Shown here: piece after piece, positions 1 through 64,000 of the stretch
Numbering within the stretch: the first letter of the stretch is position 1
Layout of the letters: each line of letters opens with the position of its first letter
Assembly (NCBI GenBank): GCA_054601695.1
Contig: BAAHQB010000069.1
Span: forward strand, 186,001-250,000
Origin: Amorphochlora amoebiformis
Lineage: Eukaryota > Cercozoa > Chlorarachniophyceae
Length of the DNA stretch: 64,000 bases
Direction: 5' to 3'
Notes under the pieces: model-generated
Told to the model about the DNA's origin: nothing
The model's input: the letters and a program-made list of their open reading frames with translations, nothing else
Databases searched by the model: none
Position numbers and translations under genes: made by a program

Positions 1-30
<30 letters not shown>
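1..30. repeat. (TA)n at the left edge
   Basis: Pure TA. 31-200 is unique AT-rich sequence 3' of the 205-aa gene, with two copies of a TACGTA(A/G)TGACTGTC motif at about 70-85 and 108-123. Confidence 0.7.
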
Positions 31-36
<6 letters not shown>

Positions 37-201
37 ATAAGAAGTAAGTATTAGAACGGTACGTATTACTACGTAATGACTGTCAGAACGGTTAAATTAT
101 AATACAATACGTAGTGACTGTCCGAATGCTTAAATAACAATACAACTTAATAATTATCCAGATAACGCCGCGCGCATCATGTATTATAAAGAGTAAAGGC
201 C

Positions 202-241
202 GCCATTCAAAGATATTTCATCGTGATTTCCTGGATGCCAT

Positions 242-271
<30 letters not shown>
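202..271. repeat. 35-bp tandem duplication over the stop codon of the 205-aa gene
   Basis: Two copies (202-236 and 237-271) of a unit containing ATGAAATATCTTTGA on the minus strand. The functional stop is at 242-244; the second copy lies just 3' of it. Confidence 0.8.
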
Positions 272-44717
<44,446 letters not shown>

Positions 44718-45447
44718 GTTTTCTAATAGTACGTTTGCGAGGAGGGTTGTGCATGTGTCTTTCTGCTGATCCTTCCCGCCCGAGGACCCATCCGCCGAAT
44801 TTTGATTTTGCTCTGAATTCCGGGCCTTTTCCTCCTGATTTCTTCCAACCTACGCAACCCCAACCTACCTATTCTCCTCCCAGTCTTTATATACATCGTC
44901 AATCGAGGTATAAAGGGGGGGGGATAGAATGAGGGCGCCGTAATAGTCAGGTGCGTCACGGGAAGATTGTCCGTAGCGCCTTTTTATTTATCTTCTCGGC
45001 AAACTCAGATTAGTGATGTATCTGCGTGACAACGTGACATTCCAGAGTGACATACACCTACTTGACATTGTGACACATCCGAGTGACACATTCGGGTGAC
45101 GATGTGGGCGATCCCGCGTGGTGACATTTTTTGCGTTTGTCAACTCAAATAACCTCTAAACACTCTGTAGACGGTACTCAGGGTTCTGAAGATGGAGGCT
45201 TAAACCCCTCCTTTGTCTCTCTCGTGCCTTTTTCTTGTGTTTGCTTTCTACTCACATCTCATTCTCGAATTCTCGCTTTCTTTCGACGGATTCAGGTCGG
45301 GATCATTATCATTGTCCAGAGTGGGAGATTACCTGAAGTCTTGAACCAATTAGGATGGTATGATCGCTTCGTGGAAGAAGTATTGGTGCATTTACTAAAG
45401 ATTATGCTTGAATATATATGGATTTTTTTGTTATTTATAAAAACAGA

Positions 45448-45526
<79 letters not shown>

Positions 45527-45590
45527 ATATGTATAGATATATATATATATATAATATATGTGTGTATAATATATAGCTATATGCATATAC

Positions 45591-45645
<55 letters not shown>

Positions 45646-45662
45646 AGCACGTACATATTTAT

Positions 45663-45697
<35 letters not shown>

Positions 45698-45800
45698 CAA
45701 CTTGAAAATATTTATGTATAGTACATATACATATATACATGTATGTGTCATATAATGCTGAATTTATGAATGTGTGTACATGTATATACATACGAACATA

Positions 45801-45834
<34 letters not shown>

Positions 45835-45905
45835 GATATTTATAAATGTACGTATATCAATATATATTTAGTAAATAAATACAAGTAAATATACATATAT
45901 GTATG

Positions 45906-45937
<32 letters not shown>

Positions 45938-46053
45938 TACATACATATGTGTGTGTATATATGTATATATATTATATGTGTAAAAATATATATTTACATA
46001 TATATGTATAATATATATATATATATATACAAATATATATATACATATTTATG

Positions 46054-46088
<35 letters not shown>

Positions 46089-46269
46089 GTATATAATATA
46101 TGTATGTGTGTATATATATATATATGTATACATATGCATGTATGTTTATAGGAATATATGTATATGTATGTATATAAAAAATATATATGTATGTGTATGT
46201 ATGCATATATATGTGTGTGTGTGTGTGTGTGTATGTATGAATACATATGTAAATATTATATATATTTAA

Positions 46270-46301
<32 letters not shown>

Positions 46302-46434
46302 ATATATTTAATGTGTGTGTGTATATACATGTATAATATTATGTGCATGTGCACATATAAATATACACATATATTATATATACATGCAAAAAATTGTATG
46401 TATAACTTTATCATTATTATCATTATACCTATAC

Positions 46435-46474
<40 letters not shown>

Positions 46475-47109
46475 GTATAGCCAAGTTTAACGGCAGTGAT
46501 TCTTCATATTAGATTGTGTTATAAATTCGAATTGCAAAAAAGTTAAGTGATATAAATTGTGCATGCCCGCAGCACAGTGCCTAATATTTTCAGTTATAAA
46601 CGATAACAAAGTCTGACACACTATAGATGTATCAAAACGTGTAATACTAGTACGTACTCAGTATGGTCGGAGACCAAGTCTTATATAAACTAGATAAGTG
46701 AAGTTGATTCTGTACCAAGTTAGGATACCCTCGGATTACCCCAGGCTCTCTCTCGTTTCTTAGGAACCCTCAGGCCCCTTTGTATGTGTGCGTCGTCATA
46801 GATATCAGAATATCGTCAACTTTTATCATTCACTAACATGCGATATGGCTAGCTAGCATGTGCGATAGCCTGCTAAGGCTCTTCTAGAATCGAAGTAACT
46901 TGCGGCCAACTATCCACACAGAGAGGTGGTATTGAATACACGGTGACGGTTTCCGACACTATTTTAACTCTTGAGTGAAAAACTCGATGTGGTTCTTTTT
47001 ACACTGTATTAAGTGTATGTTGGCTCTCGCAGATTTCCGTATATTGTTCAGGTTTAGTGCATCGTTACGACCTGATGTAATACACACATATATATATATA
47101 TATCTGTGT

Positions 47110-47147
<38 letters not shown>

Positions 47148-47307
47148 AATATTATATATTTATATATTATTAATTACATGTGTGTATACATACATGTATA
47201 TTATATATATGTATCTATATATACTTAGGTATGTATACATAATATTTTACATAGTGTATATATACATATATATATGTGTGTATATACATGTGTATATATA
47301 TATATAT

Positions 47308-47351
<44 letters not shown>

Positions 47352-47600
47352 CATATGTAATATATATATGCGCATATTTATGTGTACACTTGCAGTCAGA
47401 TGTATTTGTAATTTTGCATTTTACACCGTGCGGCTCGGACATATATATATATATATACACATATATATATATATATCTTTATGTACATTTTTTTTCATAA
47501 TTCGTATGTATTTTGCAATTTTGCATTTTATACCGTGCGAATTGCATATTTATGTGTACATTTTAATTAATTCTTCATATGTATTTTGCAATTTTGCATT
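44718..47600. other. Intergenic region between PET127 start and ADH5 stop
   Basis: 44720-45420 is unique sequence containing short GTGACAT-type direct repeats (about 45025-45125). It should hold the PET127 promoter and 5' leader. 45420-46480 is mostly (TA)n with (GT)n. 46480-47080 is about 600 bp of non-repetitive sequence without a convincing ORF on either strand. 47080-47360 is (TA)n. 47370-47600 holds diverged copies of the ADH5 stop-codon region. Confidence 0.6.
45296..45420 (+). other. Orphan exon-like open segment
   Basis: On the plus strand a good acceptor (GGATTCAG at about 45289-45296) is followed by a protein-like open frame containing the block [17 protein letters not shown]. On the minus strand the same DNA is also open up to a donor-like CAG|GTAATC. 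I could not link it by phase to either neighbour. It may be an exon of a small unplaced gene or a 5' noncoding exon. Confidence 0.25.

Positions 47601-47618
<18 letters not shown>
47370..47618 (-). repeat. Three copies of the ADH5 stop-codon region
   Basis: Copies at about 47370-47432, 47482-47545 and 47551-47618 carry ATTTTGCATTTTA(T/C)ACCGTGCG. The rightmost is joined to the last exon; the other two fall in the 3' UTR/flank. Confidence 0.8.
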
Positions 47619-61259
<13,641 letters not shown>

Positions 61260-61448
61260 CCGTGCGCGCTTATGGTGGTCTAAATTAGTCTAATCCCCCC
61301 CAGTAAGGATGGCTTTAGGCGAGTTCTCCAGGAGATTACAGTCGTGCTCCTAGAAAATATATCCGTTTCATATTATTTTGGGTAAATATAATCGAATATG
61401 TAATAATATTTTTTTAATTCTTCGGCTACTTTTCGACCCTTGACAGCC
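61260..61448. promoter_or_regulatory. 189-bp divergent intergenic region between ADH5 and S-formylglutathione hydrolase
   Basis: The start codons of the two formaldehyde-oxidation genes face away from each other across this gap. It contains no (TA)n, GA or TTAGGG array, unlike almost every other noncoding stretch here. It carries both 5' leaders and presumably a bidirectional promoter. Short AT-rich stretches occur around 61385-61420, but I recognise no specific factor site. Confidence 0.65.
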
Positions 61449-63695
<2,247 letters not shown>

Positions 63696-63759
63696 GTGTG
63701 TATGTGTGCGTAAAGTATGGGTTTATTTGTTTATTTATGGGTTTGTGGAAAGTATATGA

Positions 63760-63773
63760 ATATGTGTAGTAGG

Positions 63774-63807
<34 letters not shown>

Positions 63808-63911
63808 TACTCACACACACATATAATATATATATATATAATACATATTACAAACTACATATATATAAAAATATATATATATATATATATATTAATGTAT
63901 TTATATGTATT

Positions 63912-63988
<77 letters not shown>

Positions 63989-64000
63989 TTACACATTTCT
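63760..64000. repeat. (TA)n at the right edge
   Basis: Start of the intron after exon 7 of S-formylglutathione hydrolase; no exon seen. Confidence 0.85.

Overview
Eukaryotic nuclear DNA from an unidentified protist or alga-like organism. Open frames in the window are nearly all translations of (TA)n, (GA)n or TTAGGG-type repeats. Reading the short unique islands between repeats on both strands gives tiny exons (13 to 120 nt, mostly 30 to 90) with AG acceptors and GT or GC donors. Joined by phase, they form four genes, three complete within the window. All splice models were built by hand, without transcripts or database searches.

Layout. (1) Minus strand, 8770 to 242: a complete gene of 10 exons and about 205 aa that I do not recognise. 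(2) Minus strand, 44717 to 10837: a complete gene of about 46 exons and about 825 aa encoding a Pet127-type mitochondrial RNA-processing protein (PD-(D/E)XK nuclease-like core). It has a basic, presequence-like N-terminus. Coding sequence is about 7 percent of its length. (3) Minus strand, 61259 to 47601: a complete gene of 21 exons and 383 aa encoding class III alcohol dehydrogenase, i.e. S-(hydroxymethyl)glutathione dehydrogenase. (4) Plus strand, 61449 to beyond the right edge: the first 7 exons of S-formylglutathione hydrolase.

Genes 3 and 4 catalyse consecutive steps of glutathione-dependent formaldehyde oxidation. They are transcribed divergently, with only 189 bp between start codons, and that gap is one of the few stretches free of repeat arrays. 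It is a strong candidate for a shared bidirectional promoter.

The introns hold (TA)n arrays, GA/CT arrays, interstitial TTAGGG/CCCTAA arrays (some in inverted pairs), minisatellites and two related terminal-inverted-repeat elements. A recurring feature is that short segments covering an exon edge and its splice site have been tandemly copied 2 to about 12 times, separated by (TA)n. This leaves decoy splice sites, and in one case a nearly complete extra exon. GC-AG introns appear frequent (6 of about 80). I recognised no rRNA or tRNA gene, CRISPR array or bacterial feature.
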